64,000 nt of DNA from Flavobacteriales bacterium (GCA_002747105.1 PDSY01000015.1:1-64000); one strand, 5' to 3'. Counted from the first letter of the stretch, positions 17,218 through 25,719 are shown. The notes: generated by a model not told the origin, from the sequence alone. Numbers and translations: made by a program.

Positions 17218-17982
17218 ATGCACATTAAAAATCTACAATCTTTTTTAGACGAAAAGGCGGATGCGTATAATCATATTGATTTTATTCAAGATGATCCGAT
17301 TCAAATTCCGCATTTATTTAGCCAAAAAGAAGATATCGAAATAATTGGTTTTTTAACCGCCATTATCGCTTGGGGAAACCGAAAGTCTATTATTCAATCG
17401 GCTCATAAAATGCTCGATTGGATGGGGAATTCTCCTTATGATTTCGTGATGAATGTTACTGATAAAGAACTGATGAAATTTCAGAATACCTCTGTCCATC
17501 GTACTTTTAAGGGAGAAGATTTTGTAGCATTTATATTGAATCTAAAACGAATCTACACTCAGCATTCTTCTCTCGAAAATGTAATCTTATTAGAAGAAGG
17601 GGAGACAAATTATTATCATGCTTTACATCGTTTTCGAGCAATATTTTTAAGCGATAAAGAGCATAGAAGTAAGAAACATATTAGTTCTACTTATAAAAAT
17701 TCATCTGCAAAAAGGTTGATGATGTTTTTGAGGTGGATGGTCAGAAAGGATAATCGAGGAGTGGATTTTGGTTTGTGGCAAAAACATTCTCCTGCCTATT
17801 TATCGATTCCGTTAGATGTTCATACAGGCAATATTTCGAGGAAATTGGGGCTGATTACTCGTTCGCAAAACGATTGGAAAACCGTAGTAGAATTAGATGC
17901 CATATTAAGGAAATTGGATGCAAAAGACCCAGCGAAATATGATTTTGCATTATTTGGGTTAGGCGTAAATGGAGATTTTTAG
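17218..17982 (+). CDS. TIGR02757 (DUF2400) family protein
   Basis: The protein is 254 aa. Recognisable stretches are FLTAIIAWGNRKSII (about residue 45), MLRWMVRKD-type RLMMFLRWMVRKD (about 165-177), GVDFGLWQ, IPLDVHTGNISRKLGL and the C-terminal DFALFGLGV. This fits TIGR02757, a helical Bacteroidota/Spirochaete family related by fold to HhH-GPD DNA glycosylases. Its reaction is unproven. It stands alone between the DUF4294 gene and rplS. Confidence 0.85.
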   Translation: MHIKNLQSFLDEKADAYNHIDFIQDDPIQIPHLFSQKEDIEIIGFLTAIIAWGNRKSIIQSAHKMLDWMGNSPYDFVMNVTDKELMKFQNTSVHRTFKGEDFVAFILNLKRIYTQHSSLENVILLEEGETNYYHALHRFRAIFLSDKEHRSKKHISSTYKNSSAKRLMMFLRWMVRKDNRGVDFGLWQKHSPAYLSIPLDVHTGNISRKLGLITRSQNDWKTVVELDAILRKLDAKDPAKYDFALFGLGVNGDF

Positions 17983-18010
17983 TAATATTAGCTAAAAATA
18001 ATCATAAATG

Positions 18011-18042
18011 TTTTGTCATTTTAATGAAAAGTTTTATTTTTG
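18011..18042 (+). promoter_or_regulatory. Promoter of rplS
   Basis: TTTTG at 18011-18015, a 19-base spacer and TATTTTTG at 18035-18042 match the Bacteroidota consensus exactly. The leader is about 70 bases, long enough for translational control. Confidence 0.75.
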
Positions 18043-18114
18043 CAACCTGTTAATCAACCTCTGACGAAATCCGTGAATGTTGTTTAGCTTCAAAATTTTA
18101 TTTTATCATTAATA

Positions 18115-18468
18115 ATGGATTTATTAAATTACGTACAAGAAAAGTACATCGAGAAAAAAGATTTCCCAGAATTTAGTGCTGGAGATACTATTACAGTGTA
18201 TTACGAAATCAAGGAAGGTAACAAAACAAGAACACAGTTTTTTAAAGGTGTTGTTATCCAATTAAGAGGGACAGGAGCTACTAAAACTTTTACCATCAGA
18301 AAAATGAGTGGTGATGTAGCAGTAGAGAGAGTTTTCCCAATTAATATGCCTGCTCTACAAAAAATCGTTGTAGATAGAAGAGGTAAAGTAAGAAGAGCAA
18401 GAATCTTCTACTTCAGAGAATTAAGAGGTAAGAAAGCAAGAATTAAAGATGTAGCTTTTAAAAAGTAA
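18115..18468 (+). CDS. rplS: 50S ribosomal protein L19
   Basis: The protein is 117 aa, the normal length. Signature segments are FSAGDTITVYYEI, FKGVVIQLRG, FTIRKMSGDVAVERVFP and YFRELRGKKARIKD. L19 sits at the 30S-50S interface. It is transcribed alone from a good promoter and is closed by a strong terminator, not in the usual rpsP-rimM-trmD-rplS operon. Confidence 0.98.
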   Translation: MDLLNYVQEKYIEKKDFPEFSAGDTITVYYEIKEGNKTRTQFFKGVVIQLRGTGATKTFTIRKMSGDVAVERVFPINMPALQKIVVDRRGKVRRARIFYFRELRGKKARIKDVAFKK

Positions 18469-18491
18469 ATCTTATTCATTGCTAAAAACAT

Positions 18492-18522
18492 AAAATCGCC
18501 TAATTTTTTAGGCGATTTTTTA
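18492..18522 (+). terminator. Terminator of rplS
   Basis: The 12-bp stem AAAATCGCCTAA / TTAGGCGATTTT has a 4-base loop and a T tail. Confidence 0.85.
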
Positions 18523-18554
18523 TTGCTGAAATCACTTCAAATCAAAAAAAACCT

Positions 18555-18562
18555 TATTTTTG
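18555..18562 (+). promoter_or_regulatory. -7 element of lysS
   Basis: TATTTTTG lies 18 bases before the lysS ATG at 18581. This placement supports that ATG over the in-frame TTG at 18560, which would fall inside the promoter. Confidence 0.55.
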
Positions 18563-18580
18563 TCAATTAAAATCAATACT

Positions 18581-20269
18581 ATGTCTTTATCAGAACAGGA
18601 AATTATTCGTAGAGAGAAATTAAATAAATTAAAAGCATTGGGAATCAATCCTTTCCCAGCCGATGAATATACTATTACGCATACTTCAAAAACGATAAAA
18701 TCTGATTTTCAGGAAGGAGAAAAAGTGAAAATCGCAGGGAGATTAATGTCGAGAAGGATACAAGGAAAAGCTTCCTTTGCCGAATTACAAGATGCAGATG
18801 GAAAGATTCAGGTTTATTTTAACCGTGATGAAATTTGCCCTGATGAAGATAAATCAAAATACAACCAAGTTTATAAGCAATTATTAGACATCGGTGATAT
18901 TGTAGGTATCGAAGGCGAATTGTTCACGACCAATGTAGGCGAAAAAACGATTATGGTAAAAGATTTCACGCTTTTAACTAAGTCTTTACGACCTTTGCCT
19001 CAGGCGAAAACCGATGAAAATGGTGTTGTTCACGATGCGTTTAACGATGCCGAATTACGATACAGACAACGATATGTGGATTTAACTGTGAATCCAAATG
19101 TGAAGGAAATTTTTGTCAAGAGAACGAAATTGTTCAATGCGATGCGTCAGTTTTTTAACGATGCTGGATATTTTGAGGTGGAAACGCCAATCTTACAATC
19201 TATTCCAGGAGGAGCAGCTGCCAAACCTTTTATTACGCATCACAATGCTTTGGATATTCCTTTGTATTTGAGGATTGCTAATGAATTATATTTGAAGAGG
19301 TTAATCGTTGGTGGATTTGACGGAGTGTATGAATTTTCAAAAAATTTCCGAAACGAAGGAATGGATAGAACGCATAACCCTGAGTTTACGGCAATGGAAA
19401 TTTATGTTGCTTATAAGGATTATAATTGGATGATGGACTTCACTGAAAAATTATTGGAGTTCTGTGCTCATCAAGTGAATGGAACAACAAAGGCTCAGTT
19501 TGGAGAACACGAAATTGATTTTAAAGCACCTTATCCAAGAATTTCAATGACAGAGGCTATTCAGCAGTTTACAGGATTTGATATTACAGGAAAATCTGAA
19601 GAAGAATTAAGGACTTTTGCTTTATCGATTGGTATTGAAGTAGATGAAACGATGGGGAAAGGAAAATTAATCGATGAAATTTTTGGAGAAAAATGCGAAG
19701 GTAATTTCATTCAGCCAACTTTCATTACCGATTATCCTGTGGAAATGTCGCCATTGACCAAAAAACATAGAGATAACCCTGAACTCACAGAAAGATTTGA
19801 GCTAATGGTTTGTGGAAAAGAAATCGCCAATGCTTATTCTGAGTTGAACGACCCTATCGACCAAAGAGAAAGATTTGAGGAGCAATTGAAATTATCCGAA
19901 AAAGGAGATGATGAGGCCATGTTCATTGACCAAGATTTCCTTCGTGCTTTGGAGTACGGAATGCCACCAACTTCTGGTTTAGGTATCGGAATGGACAGGT
20001 TGATTATGTTCTTAACTAATAACGCATCGATTCAGGAAGTGCTTTTCTTCCCGCAAATGCGACCAGAGAAAAAACAGGTGACTTTAACTAATGAAGAAAA
20101 AACAATTTTAGATATCCTAAATAAGGAACAAGAAATGCCTTTAAGTGATTTGAAATCTCAATCAGGATTATCAAATAAAAAGTGGGATAAATCTATTAAA
20201 TCACTGACTAAAAACAATTTAGCGAAAGTAACAAAGACTGAAACTGATTTAATTGTAAAGTTAATATAA
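18581..20269 (+). CDS. lysS: Lysyl-tRNA synthetase, chimeric 3' end supplied by an integrated element
   Basis: The protein is 562 aa and class II. It has an N-terminal OB-fold anticodon domain (about 50-150), motif 2 around FRNEGMDRTHNPEF and motif 3 GLGIGMDRLIMFLT. The synthetase core ends at FFPQMRPEKK, exactly where E. coli LysS nearly ends. A further 65 residues form a winged-helix-like domain (GLSNKKWDKS...KNNL). The codons for FFPQMRPEKK are the 30-bp att core, so everything after 20074 belongs to the integrated element. The original tail survives at 25750-25947 and is about 55% identical to the new one. The enzyme charges tRNA-Lys with lysine. The frame is intact across the junction, so the gene should be functional. 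Confidence 0.96.
   Translation: MSLSEQEIIRREKLNKLKALGINPFPADEYTITHTSKTIKSDFQEGEKVKIAGRLMSRRIQGKASFAELQDADGKIQVYFNRDEICPDEDKSKYNQVYKQLLDIGDIVGIEGELFTTNVGEKTIMVKDFTLLTKSLRPLPQAKTDENGVVHDAFNDAELRYRQRYVDLTVNPNVKEIFVKRTKLFNAMRQFFNDAGYFEVETPILQSIPGGAAAKPFITHHNALDIPLYLRIANELYLKRLIVGGFDGVYEFSKNFRNEGMDRTHNPEFTAMEIYVAYKDYNWMMDFTEKLLEFCAHQVNGTTKAQFGEHEIDFKAPYPRISMTEAIQQFTGFDITGKSEEELRTFALSIGIEVDETMGKGKLIDEIFGEKCEGNFIQPTFITDYPVEMSPLTKKHRDNPELTERFELMVCGKEIANAYSELNDPIDQRERFEEQLKLSEKGDDEAMFIDQDFLRALEYGMPPTSGLGIGMDRLIMFLTNNASIQEVLFFPQMRPEKKQVTLTNEEKTILDILNKEQEMPLSDLKSQSGLSNKKWDKSIKSLTKNNLAKVTKTETDLIVKLI
20045..20074 (+). repeat. attL: 30-bp core in lysS
   Basis: This stretch is identical over 30 bp to 25720-25749, with mismatches immediately outside both ends. 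It encodes the invariant FFPQMRPEKK after class II motif 3, a highly conserved target. The distance between copies gives an element of 5,675 bp. Confidence 0.92.
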
Positions 20270-20317
20270 AAATCAATCAAAAAATAAGTACTCATAAAGT
20301 ACCCATTAAATATTTAC

Positions 20318-20346
20318 AATAGGTTGTCATTAGACAGCCTATTTTT
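20318..20346 (+). terminator. Terminator after chimeric lysS (element-borne)
   Basis: The stem AATAGGTTGTC / GACAGCCTATT has one G-T pair, a 4-base loop and a T tail. It lies within the element, so the element brings both the new tail and its terminator and insulates its integrase gene. Confidence 0.8.
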
Positions 20347-20378
20347 GTTGCAAATAATAGCAGATAATATTCAAAAAG

Positions 20379-20394
20379 TGTCACAAACTTGTCA
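20379..20394 (+). promoter_or_regulatory. Candidate integrase arm site, left
   Basis: TGTCAC-4 bases-TTGTCA occurs here and again, in the same orientation, at 25642-25657 near the other end. Two matched 12-base patterns near both ends of an element suggest arm-type binding sites for the recombinase or its excisionase. It also overlaps the integrase promoter region and could be autoregulatory. Confidence 0.5.
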
Positions 20395-20442
20395 CTTGAA
20401 TCGAATTTATCCATTATATTTATAACACTAAATAATTTTATT

Positions 20443-21513
20443 ATGGCAGTTAATTTAAGGGTAAAGCATTTGGGGAATTCCAAGATATCAAAGCGAAAAC
20501 GACCTTATAAGTATCAATTAGATTATATTTTAAATGGTAAAAGAGTAAGAGAAACCATAAAAGATGTAGTATTTGAACCCACAGATACTAAAGATGAAAG
20601 GAAACAAAAGGAAAGAGTGGTTAATCATATTAAATCTCAATTAGAAATTGAATTAGGAAACTCAAAACACGGTTTAGTATCAAGAAAATTACAAAAGGGA
20701 AATTTTATAGACTACTTTAAACAATTAGGAAGTAAAAAAACTAATAAAACCAAAATCGCTTGGGATAATACCTTAAAACATTTAATTGAATTCCAAGGTA
20801 AGAAAATCACATTTGAAAACATTTCGATTAGTTGGATTGAAAATTTTATAGAGTATCTTAAAAAAGAAGGATTATCAAACAACTCTATTGTAACCTATTT
20901 CAATAAAGTAAATGCAACACTCAATCAGGCTGTGAAAGAAAAAATTATACTCGAAAATCCTATAAAGTATATAGATAAACCGAAAAAAGTAGAAACGGAA
21001 ATAATATTTTTAACCAATGAAGAAGTTCAAGAAATAATAGAAACCGATTTTTGGAACAATGAAGTTAAAAATGCTTTTCTATTTAGTTGTTATACAGGAT
21101 TAAGGGTCTCGGATATAATGAATTTACAATGGAAGCATATTGAGAATAAAAAAATTCAAATCGTTCAAAAGAAAACTAAAAACATCGTTTATATTCCTTT
21201 AAACCAAAATGCAATCAATATTTTAGAACTTCAAAAACACAATAAAGAATTTGTATTTAACCTATCTGAACATCATTCTTCAATTAATAGAACAGTTAAG
21301 AAGTTAATTAAACGAACAGGAATAAAAAAGAAAGTGCATTTTCATTGTGCAAGGCACACATTTGCAACACTTTTAGTTTCATCAGGTGTCAATATATTTA
21401 CTATCTCAAAATTGATGGGGCATAAGGATATAAAAAGCACTTTGGTATATGCAAAAGTGATTGATAAAGAAAAACAAAAGGCAGTAGATAGTATGAATAA
21501 TTTTAAATTTTAA
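20443..21513 (+). CDS. Tyrosine recombinase (integrase) of the lysS element
   Basis: The protein is 356 aa from the ATG at 20443. An in-frame TTG at 20389 lies in the candidate arm site and is rejected. It has a DNA-binding SAM-like domain (about 95-180) and a catalytic domain with Arg I in TGLRVSDIMNLQW, a beta-hairpin lysine, Arg II box HCARHTFATLL, GHKDIKST and the nucleophile tyrosine in LVYAKV. The N-terminal arm-binding region fits Bacteroidota integrases of the phage-integrase SAM-like type. It should catalyse recombination between the element and the lysS core site. It sits next to attL, as is usual. Confidence 0.93.
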   Translation: MAVNLRVKHLGNSKISKRKRPYKYQLDYILNGKRVRETIKDVVFEPTDTKDERKQKERVVNHIKSQLEIELGNSKHGLVSRKLQKGNFIDYFKQLGSKKTNKTKIAWDNTLKHLIEFQGKKITFENISISWIENFIEYLKKEGLSNNSIVTYFNKVNATLNQAVKEKIILENPIKYIDKPKKVETEIIFLTNEEVQEIIETDFWNNEVKNAFLFSCYTGLRVSDIMNLQWKHIENKKIQIVQKKTKNIVYIPLNQNAINILELQKHNKEFVFNLSEHHSSINRTVKKLIKRTGIKKKVHFHCARHTFATLLVSSGVNIFTISKLMGHKDIKSTLVYAKVIDKEKQKAVDSMNNFKF

Positions 21514-21516
21514 GAA

Positions 21517-22233
21517 ATGAATAAATCAGAAATAAAAAAATTAGTAGAACACTTTGAGGATAAGGTATTAATCAATTTTGATACCCATTTAAGTTATTTG
21601 GTATTAGAAGACTTTTATAGTGGTGGTTACAATGATAGAATTGAAGATGAATTCTTCTATGATGAGTATTTTAAAAAATATGAAAAAAATATTATAAGCC
21701 TTCTCTTACATATCGAATATAAAATGGATAGTGATTATATGGATTTCAAAATAAGGCTAATCAAATTGAAACGGATAATTGATAACCACTTTATTAAGAT
21801 AGGTAAAAGTCCTACTCAAATTAGACCCATAAGGCAGTCTAGAATTACATATTTTCATTTAAAGGATAATATAGATAAAAATAAATTTGTTTCACTACTA
21901 TACGACGAATTGACCTCTAAAAACTTCATTGATTGTCCAGTCCAGGTATTTGAAGAATTATTTAATGAAATGCCTAATAGGTTTAAGGTACAATGGATAG
22001 GTACAGAATTACAATTAACACTTTTAGTAAATTCACTTTTAGGATATTTTGATAGTGATGTTTCAAAACAACATTACAAATTGACAACAAACTTATTTGT
22101 GAATAAAAAAGGTAATGATTTTAAACCGAAACAATTAAGTAGTGTATACACTGAAAAGGTAGATTTAATAAAACCCAACGACCCAGTACATAAAATAATT
22201 GAAAAAATAAGTACTCACTTACCACTCGTTTAG
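21517..22233 (+). CDS. RteC-like element protein, unknown function
   Basis: The protein is 238 aa and starts 4 bases after the integrase stop. It is mostly helical. The C-terminal part (IGTELQLTLLVNSLLGYFD, later VHKIIEKISTHLP) resembles the C-terminal region of RteC-like proteins found in Bacteroidota mobile elements, in which a W-x-G-T-x-x-L segment is followed by a helical domain. The match is by eye and weak. RteC itself activates excision of CTnDOT. Position between integrase and HTH gene fits a role in control of excision. Confidence 0.5.
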   Translation: MNKSEIKKLVEHFEDKVLINFDTHLSYLVLEDFYSGGYNDRIEDEFFYDEYFKKYEKNIISLLLHIEYKMDSDYMDFKIRLIKLKRIIDNHFIKIGKSPTQIRPIRQSRITYFHLKDNIDKNKFVSLLYDELTSKNFIDCPVQVFEELFNEMPNRFKVQWIGTELQLTLLVNSLLGYFDSDVSKQHYKLTTNLFVNKKGNDFKPKQLSSVYTEKVDLIKPNDPVHKIIEKISTHLPLV

Positions 22234-22296
22234 TATGTATCTATTTATACTGAATATATTCGGATTTTTGTATCATAATTTTAAAAAAAACAAATT

Positions 22297-22608
22297 ATGA
22301 GTTTAAAATCTATTTTAAAGAAAATCTTAAATGAGTTAAAAATACTCAAAAAAGAAGTAAAAAAAAGAAACCTTTATCGTAAACGACTACTTACTACTTC
22401 AGAGGCGGCGATTGTTACTGGTGTAAGTCAATCTTATATCCAAAAAATGGTTGCTTCAAAAAGTCTTCCACATTCTAAACCGACAGGGAAATTGATATTT
22501 ATACATCGTAGGGATTTAGAAAAATTTTTATTACAAAATTACACACCTTCAAATGATGAGGTAGAGTGTGAGGTATCTAATGTGATTATTTCATTAAAAA
22601 ACAAATAA
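22297..22608 (+). CDS. Excisionase-type helix-turn-helix protein
   Basis: The protein is 103 aa. A basic N-terminal helix (about 1-28, KKILNELKILKKEVKKR) precedes a MerR/Xis-like HTH_17 domain: LLTTSEAAIVTGVSQSYIQK, then LPHSKPTGKLIFIHRRDLEKF. Such proteins in Bacteroidota elements act as excisionases or as regulators of rep and mob genes. It lies just upstream of the Rep gene. Confidence 0.75.
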   Translation: MSLKSILKKILNELKILKKEVKKRNLYRKRLLTTSEAAIVTGVSQSYIQKMVASKSLPHSKPTGKLIFIHRRDLEKFLLQNYTPSNDEVECEVSNVIISLKNK

Positions 22609-22645
22609 TAATAAGTCAATCCAATTACCACTAAATAGAAACATT

Positions 22646-23638
22646 ATGATAGATACGATAAGAGGTTATATAATCTTAAACAAAAGCCATAAGTCGAACT
22701 TTAAAACATTGTTACAAGATTCAACTAAAACCATTAGAAAAAACGGATATACAAAAACCACAAATTTACTCAATTTCAAAATTACTATTTCATTTGATGA
22801 AAAACATAATCCTCATAGGTTATCATTCAATGGTTCACTGCCTAAATTCTATTACGGAAATAATTTAATCCATTTGGATTGGGATAAAACCCAAGATGCA
22901 ATCCAAATGCTTTCAGATAGTTTGAATGTCAATATTTCAGAAGCAATACTTATGAGGGTTGATTTTGGGATAAATATCCCCTTAAAACATTCTATTTATG
23001 AATATATTAATTGTTTTTTAGCATACCCTAGATTGGAAACAATACGATTTAAAGAATCGGTTACATTTTATACTTCAACCAATACTCGAAGTTTTATTTA
23101 TTATGATAAGTTGAAAGAGATGAGTAATAAAAAGAAAAACAATTTTTATAATCAATTCATTAATGAAAATGTATTACGCTATGAAATACAATTAAAAAAG
23201 CATTTAAAAAGACGCTTTAGACTGAAAGAAATGAAAGTGAAACACTTATTTTGTGATACTATTCAAAACAAGTTACTAGAATATTGGTTTAATGGATACA
23301 AAAAAGTGAAAAAACAAGCCTTAGGGATAGACCCTGAATATTTATTAAAAGGTCATAATGGATTGCAAAAATATCTATCTTATCACGGAATACAAAGATT
23401 GGGTTATGATAGAATCAATAGTAAGATATCAGAACAAATATTTAATGTAAGTAATAATAGAGTAAAGAAAAGTAAAATGAGAGGGCAAATAAAAAAATTA
23501 CTTAAAGAGGTTAATAAAAATGCACTAGACAATAGATTAATAGAAGAATTAGATGAAAAAATGATATTCATAAGGGATTTCATTATTTCAAATAAATCAG
23601 TCCCCTATTTTATTTCTGAAAAAGAATATAAATTTTAA
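22646..23638 (+). CDS. Phage/plasmid-type replication initiation protein (Rep)
   Basis: The protein is 330 aa. It begins MIDTIRGYIIL and has beta-alpha segments typical of the gene II/X and Rep_trans-like initiators in Bacteroidota plasmids and small phages: HRLSFNGSLPKFYYGNN (about 53-69), LMRVDFGINI (about 107), FIYYDKLKEM (candidate catalytic tyrosines) and NVLRYEIQLKKHLKRRF. These enzymes nick one strand at an origin and start rolling-circle replication. It might instead be a relaxase-like mobilisation protein. The 380-bp structured region directly downstream may hold its origin. Family assignment is by pattern only. Confidence 0.65.
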   Translation: MIDTIRGYIILNKSHKSNFKTLLQDSTKTIRKNGYTKTTNLLNFKITISFDEKHNPHRLSFNGSLPKFYYGNNLIHLDWDKTQDAIQMLSDSLNVNISEAILMRVDFGINIPLKHSIYEYINCFLAYPRLETIRFKESVTFYTSTNTRSFIYYDKLKEMSNKKKNNFYNQFINENVLRYEIQLKKHLKRRFRLKEMKVKHLFCDTIQNKLLEYWFNGYKKVKKQALGIDPEYLLKGHNGLQKYLSYHGIQRLGYDRINSKISEQIFNVSNNRVKKSKMRGQIKKLLKEVNKNALDNRLIEELDEKMIFIRDFIISNKSVPYFISEKEYKF

Positions 23639-23723
23639 TATTGAGTGCCTTTTTAAATAACTCAACCTGTACGCATACGATAAAGTTTTATATCGAAAAC
23701 TATAGGATATTAACAAAAATCTT

Positions 23724-23731
23724 ATATATTT
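23724..23731 (+). promoter_or_regulatory. -7 element upstream of the structured region
   Basis: A TATATTTG box occurs here, matching TAnnTTTG (base count approximate to one position). It would start a transcript near 23740 that enters the foldback region and may read on into the cargo genes at 24021. Confidence 0.45.
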
Positions 23732-23739
23732 GTATTATT

Positions 23740-23965
23740 AATAAAAAATAAAAGCATATACGAGATATTCATTCAAAATAAAAATATACGAAAGGCATTA
23801 GCCATCTGATAACTTTAGTAAAAACTGGTAATTTTTAAAAAATAAGTAGAAAGATGATGAGCTAATGCTCGTGTTCCTTAGGGGGTACGGGCTTAGTTCG
23901 CTTCACTTATTGGGTATACCAGTACCTTACTAAAGAGTGGACTACAGTACTGTGCCCTTTTCTAG
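23740..23965 (+). ncRNA. Candidate pseudoknot-forming RNA or origin in the lysS element
   Basis: This lies in a 382-bp gap without open frame and is richer in G+C than its neighbours. Helix 1 is GCATTAGC (23795-23802) with GCTAATGC (23861-23868). Helix 2 is CTTTAGTAA plus ACTGGTA (23813-23830) with TACCAGT plus TTACTAAAG (23917-23935), 16 pairs around a small internal loop. The strands interleave (1, 2, 1', 2'), which is pseudoknot topology. The palindrome ACAGTACTGT (23944-23953) and a T-rich tail follow. Options are a regulatory or catalytic RNA, a long cis-acting leader of the cargo genes, or a replication origin for Rep. Confidence 0.5.
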
Positions 23966-24020
23966 TTTAACTTTTTTCAATATCGGTGCTGGGTTGAATA
24001 ATTAAGAATACTAATAAAAA

Positions 24021-24821
24021 ATGTTTAGAGAAGTATTAAAAACAAGTAATCAAGCTGATGATTTATTCAATTATTGTAAAAGTACAGTCCTCAAAATCAA
24101 TGGTGTTATTGAGCATCACACAACAAGAAAGATTGTATGGACAATAGATAATCAGGAAACTACTTTCAAATGTGAAATTCTAATCAGGAAACTAAAAGAT
24201 GTAAGTAGAATTGAAATAGTTGTCAATTCTAAAGAAAATAATAAGAGAATAGAAAAAAAAATAGCTGATATTTTTTTTGATGAACTATTTTCTTCAAATA
24301 AGGTATATTCACATCCTAGTGAATATACAATGGAAGTCCCTCAAGATAATTATTTAGATAAGTTTCTTTCGTGGAAAGTTTTTGCAGTACTATCAGCCTT
24401 GGTACTTTTTACAATTTATGCCTCCACTAATGATAATAAAAAAGAAAGTAATTCAAACAAAAACAACTATAGTAAAGTAGGTAGAGATTTAAAAATCTTT
24501 AAATATGTCAGTTCAAACAATGATTTTGAGCAAGGAGATAAAATCGTTAAAACGAATATAGAAACAACTTATCATACATTCGATTTTAAAAAGAAAATTA
24601 TAACTTTTAAGTCGCAATCTAGAACAGGAGATTGGTTGACATTTGAATATAAAATGAAAAATGAAAGAGTGGTAGAAGGTTTAAGCGGATTAAAAGGATT
24701 GGAGTTTGATATTGAAAGTCCTGTTTGTCATCAGGTTTGGGTTAGTTCTATGGGTAACATAGGATATGAACTGGTAAATGACCAAACTTTAGTTTTTTAT
24801 GATGTAAAAGAAATCAAATGA
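24021..24821 (+). CDS. Cargo protein A of lysS element: single-pass membrane protein
   Basis: The protein is 266 aa. Residues 1-110 are a charged, probably cytosolic domain (KIVWTIDNQETTFKCEILIRK). One membrane helix lies at about 115-134 (WKVFAVLSALVLFTIYAS). The C-terminal 130 residues are likely extracytoplasmic and beta-rich. The stretch YHTFDFKKKIIT...GDW is echoed in the next gene (YHSIDNSKKIIT...NEW), so the two share a related domain. It overlaps the next gene by 4 bases. I do not recognise the family. Confidence 0.7.
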   Translation: MFREVLKTSNQADDLFNYCKSTVLKINGVIEHHTTRKIVWTIDNQETTFKCEILIRKLKDVSRIEIVVNSKENNKRIEKKIADIFFDELFSSNKVYSHPSEYTMEVPQDNYLDKFLSWKVFAVLSALVLFTIYASTNDNKKESNSNKNNYSKVGRDLKIFKYVSSNNDFEQGDKIVKTNIETTYHTFDFKKKIITFKSQSRTGDWLTFEYKMKNERVVEGLSGLKGLEFDIESPVCHQVWVSSMGNIGYELVNDQTLVFYDVKEIK

Positions 24822-25555
24822 GAAAATTAGCATTTTTAATATTATTTTTATTTATCAAAATAGGGTATTCCCAAAATCAAGAATTAGACCCTACAATTTC
24901 ATTCCAAAGTTCATATTATACATTTAGTAAGAAAGATTCAATAATGGAAGTTGAAGATATAGCTTATCATTCCATTGATAATTCAAAGAAGATTATTACT
25001 TCAGTAATAAGAAATAAAAAAAATGAATGGGTAAGTAATAGTGTACATTTCTTAGATGTTTTAGATGAAGATTTGGGGTATAAATTTTTTATCAATGAAA
25101 AAGGATTAAAAATGGCTTTATTTGTACTAAATGAGAGTCCTAGTTATTTTACTTTCTTAACATCAAATAAAAATGAAAGATTGACATTTTACAACCTTGA
25201 ACAAGTAGAAAATGAACTGGTAAAGGCAATAATTTCAAGTACAAAAGAAATTATAATCGAAGAAATAGTAAAGGATATTGAATATTCAGAATATTATAGA
25301 AAAAAGGCTTATAAAAAGGCAATAGAGTACATAAAAAAAGGATTGAATAAACAAAAATGTAAAATGATAAGTCAGGGCACCTACAATCCAATTCTTGTTC
25401 GGTATATTGGTAGCCAAGGGTTTTTAGTGAAATTCTATTGCGAATTCGATTGTAATCAGAATTATATTAATCCATCATATTTTTGGGTTGAGGCATTTTA
25501 TATAGGAAATGGTAAATGGGATTTAGAATTAGTAGACCAAAAATTAACTCACTAA
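24818..25555 (+). CDS. Cargo protein B of lysS element: exported protein
   Basis: The protein is 245 aa with an N-terminal signal peptide (residues 1-18, MRKLAFLILFLFIKIGYSQ). The N-terminal half carries the YH-D-KKIIT pattern seen in cargo protein A. The C-terminal half has a helical stretch (about 120-175) and a C-terminal beta-rich part with two cysteines (FYCEFDCNQNY). The ATGA overlap with gene A shows co-translation. Function is unknown. Membrane-plus-exported pairing suggests an envelope function such as exclusion or sensing, but this is inference. Confidence 0.7.
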   Translation: MRKLAFLILFLFIKIGYSQNQELDPTISFQSSYYTFSKKDSIMEVEDIAYHSIDNSKKIITSVIRNKKNEWVSNSVHFLDVLDEDLGYKFFINEKGLKMALFVLNESPSYFTFLTSNKNERLTFYNLEQVENELVKAIISSTKEIIIEEIVKDIEYSEYYRKKAYKKAIEYIKKGLNKQKCKMISQGTYNPILVRYIGSQGFLVKFYCEFDCNQNYINPSYFWVEAFYIGNGKWDLELVDQKLTH

Positions 25556-25641
25556 ATAATAAATAAGTATATTTGCCTGTCAATAAAAAATGCTCATCAT
25601 TGTAAATAAGGGTAAATAAAAGGAGATATATTATAGAAAAC

Positions 25642-25657
25642 TGTCACGATTTTGTCA
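25642..25657 (+). promoter_or_regulatory. Candidate integrase arm site, right
   Basis: This has the same TGTCAC-N4-TTGTCA pattern as 20379-20394, in the same orientation, 63 bases left of attR. Only the 4 spacer bases differ. Confidence 0.5.
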
Positions 25658-25719
25658 AGAGAACTACAATAACCCCTTAAAAACATAGGTATAATAAGGA
25701 TTTTTAAGTAAATGTTTTA

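Larger units (their letters stand above)
20045..25719 (+). mobile_element. 5.7-kb integrative element inserted in lysS
   Basis: The element is bounded by the 30-bp direct repeat. Gene order is substitute lysS 3' end, terminator, tyrosine recombinase, RteC-like protein, HTH excisionase-type protein, Rep protein, a structured non-coding region, and two cargo genes. All genes run rightward. No conjugation, coat, Zot/FtsK-like or packaging gene is seen. The element is therefore best described as a small integrative element with rolling-circle-type replication potential, mobilised by other elements or a satellite. It is clearly more AT-rich than the flanking lysS body. I infer it is recent, because both att copies are still perfect. 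Confidence 0.9.

Noticed and set aside
24818..25555. Toxin-immunity pair with gene A
   Set aside because: The genes share a domain and neither has toxin or immunity motifs, so the idea has no support beyond pairing.
20045..25719. Filamentous prophage (inovirus)
   Set aside because: Rep and integrase fit, but no Zot-type ATPase, coat or pilus-binding protein genes are present.
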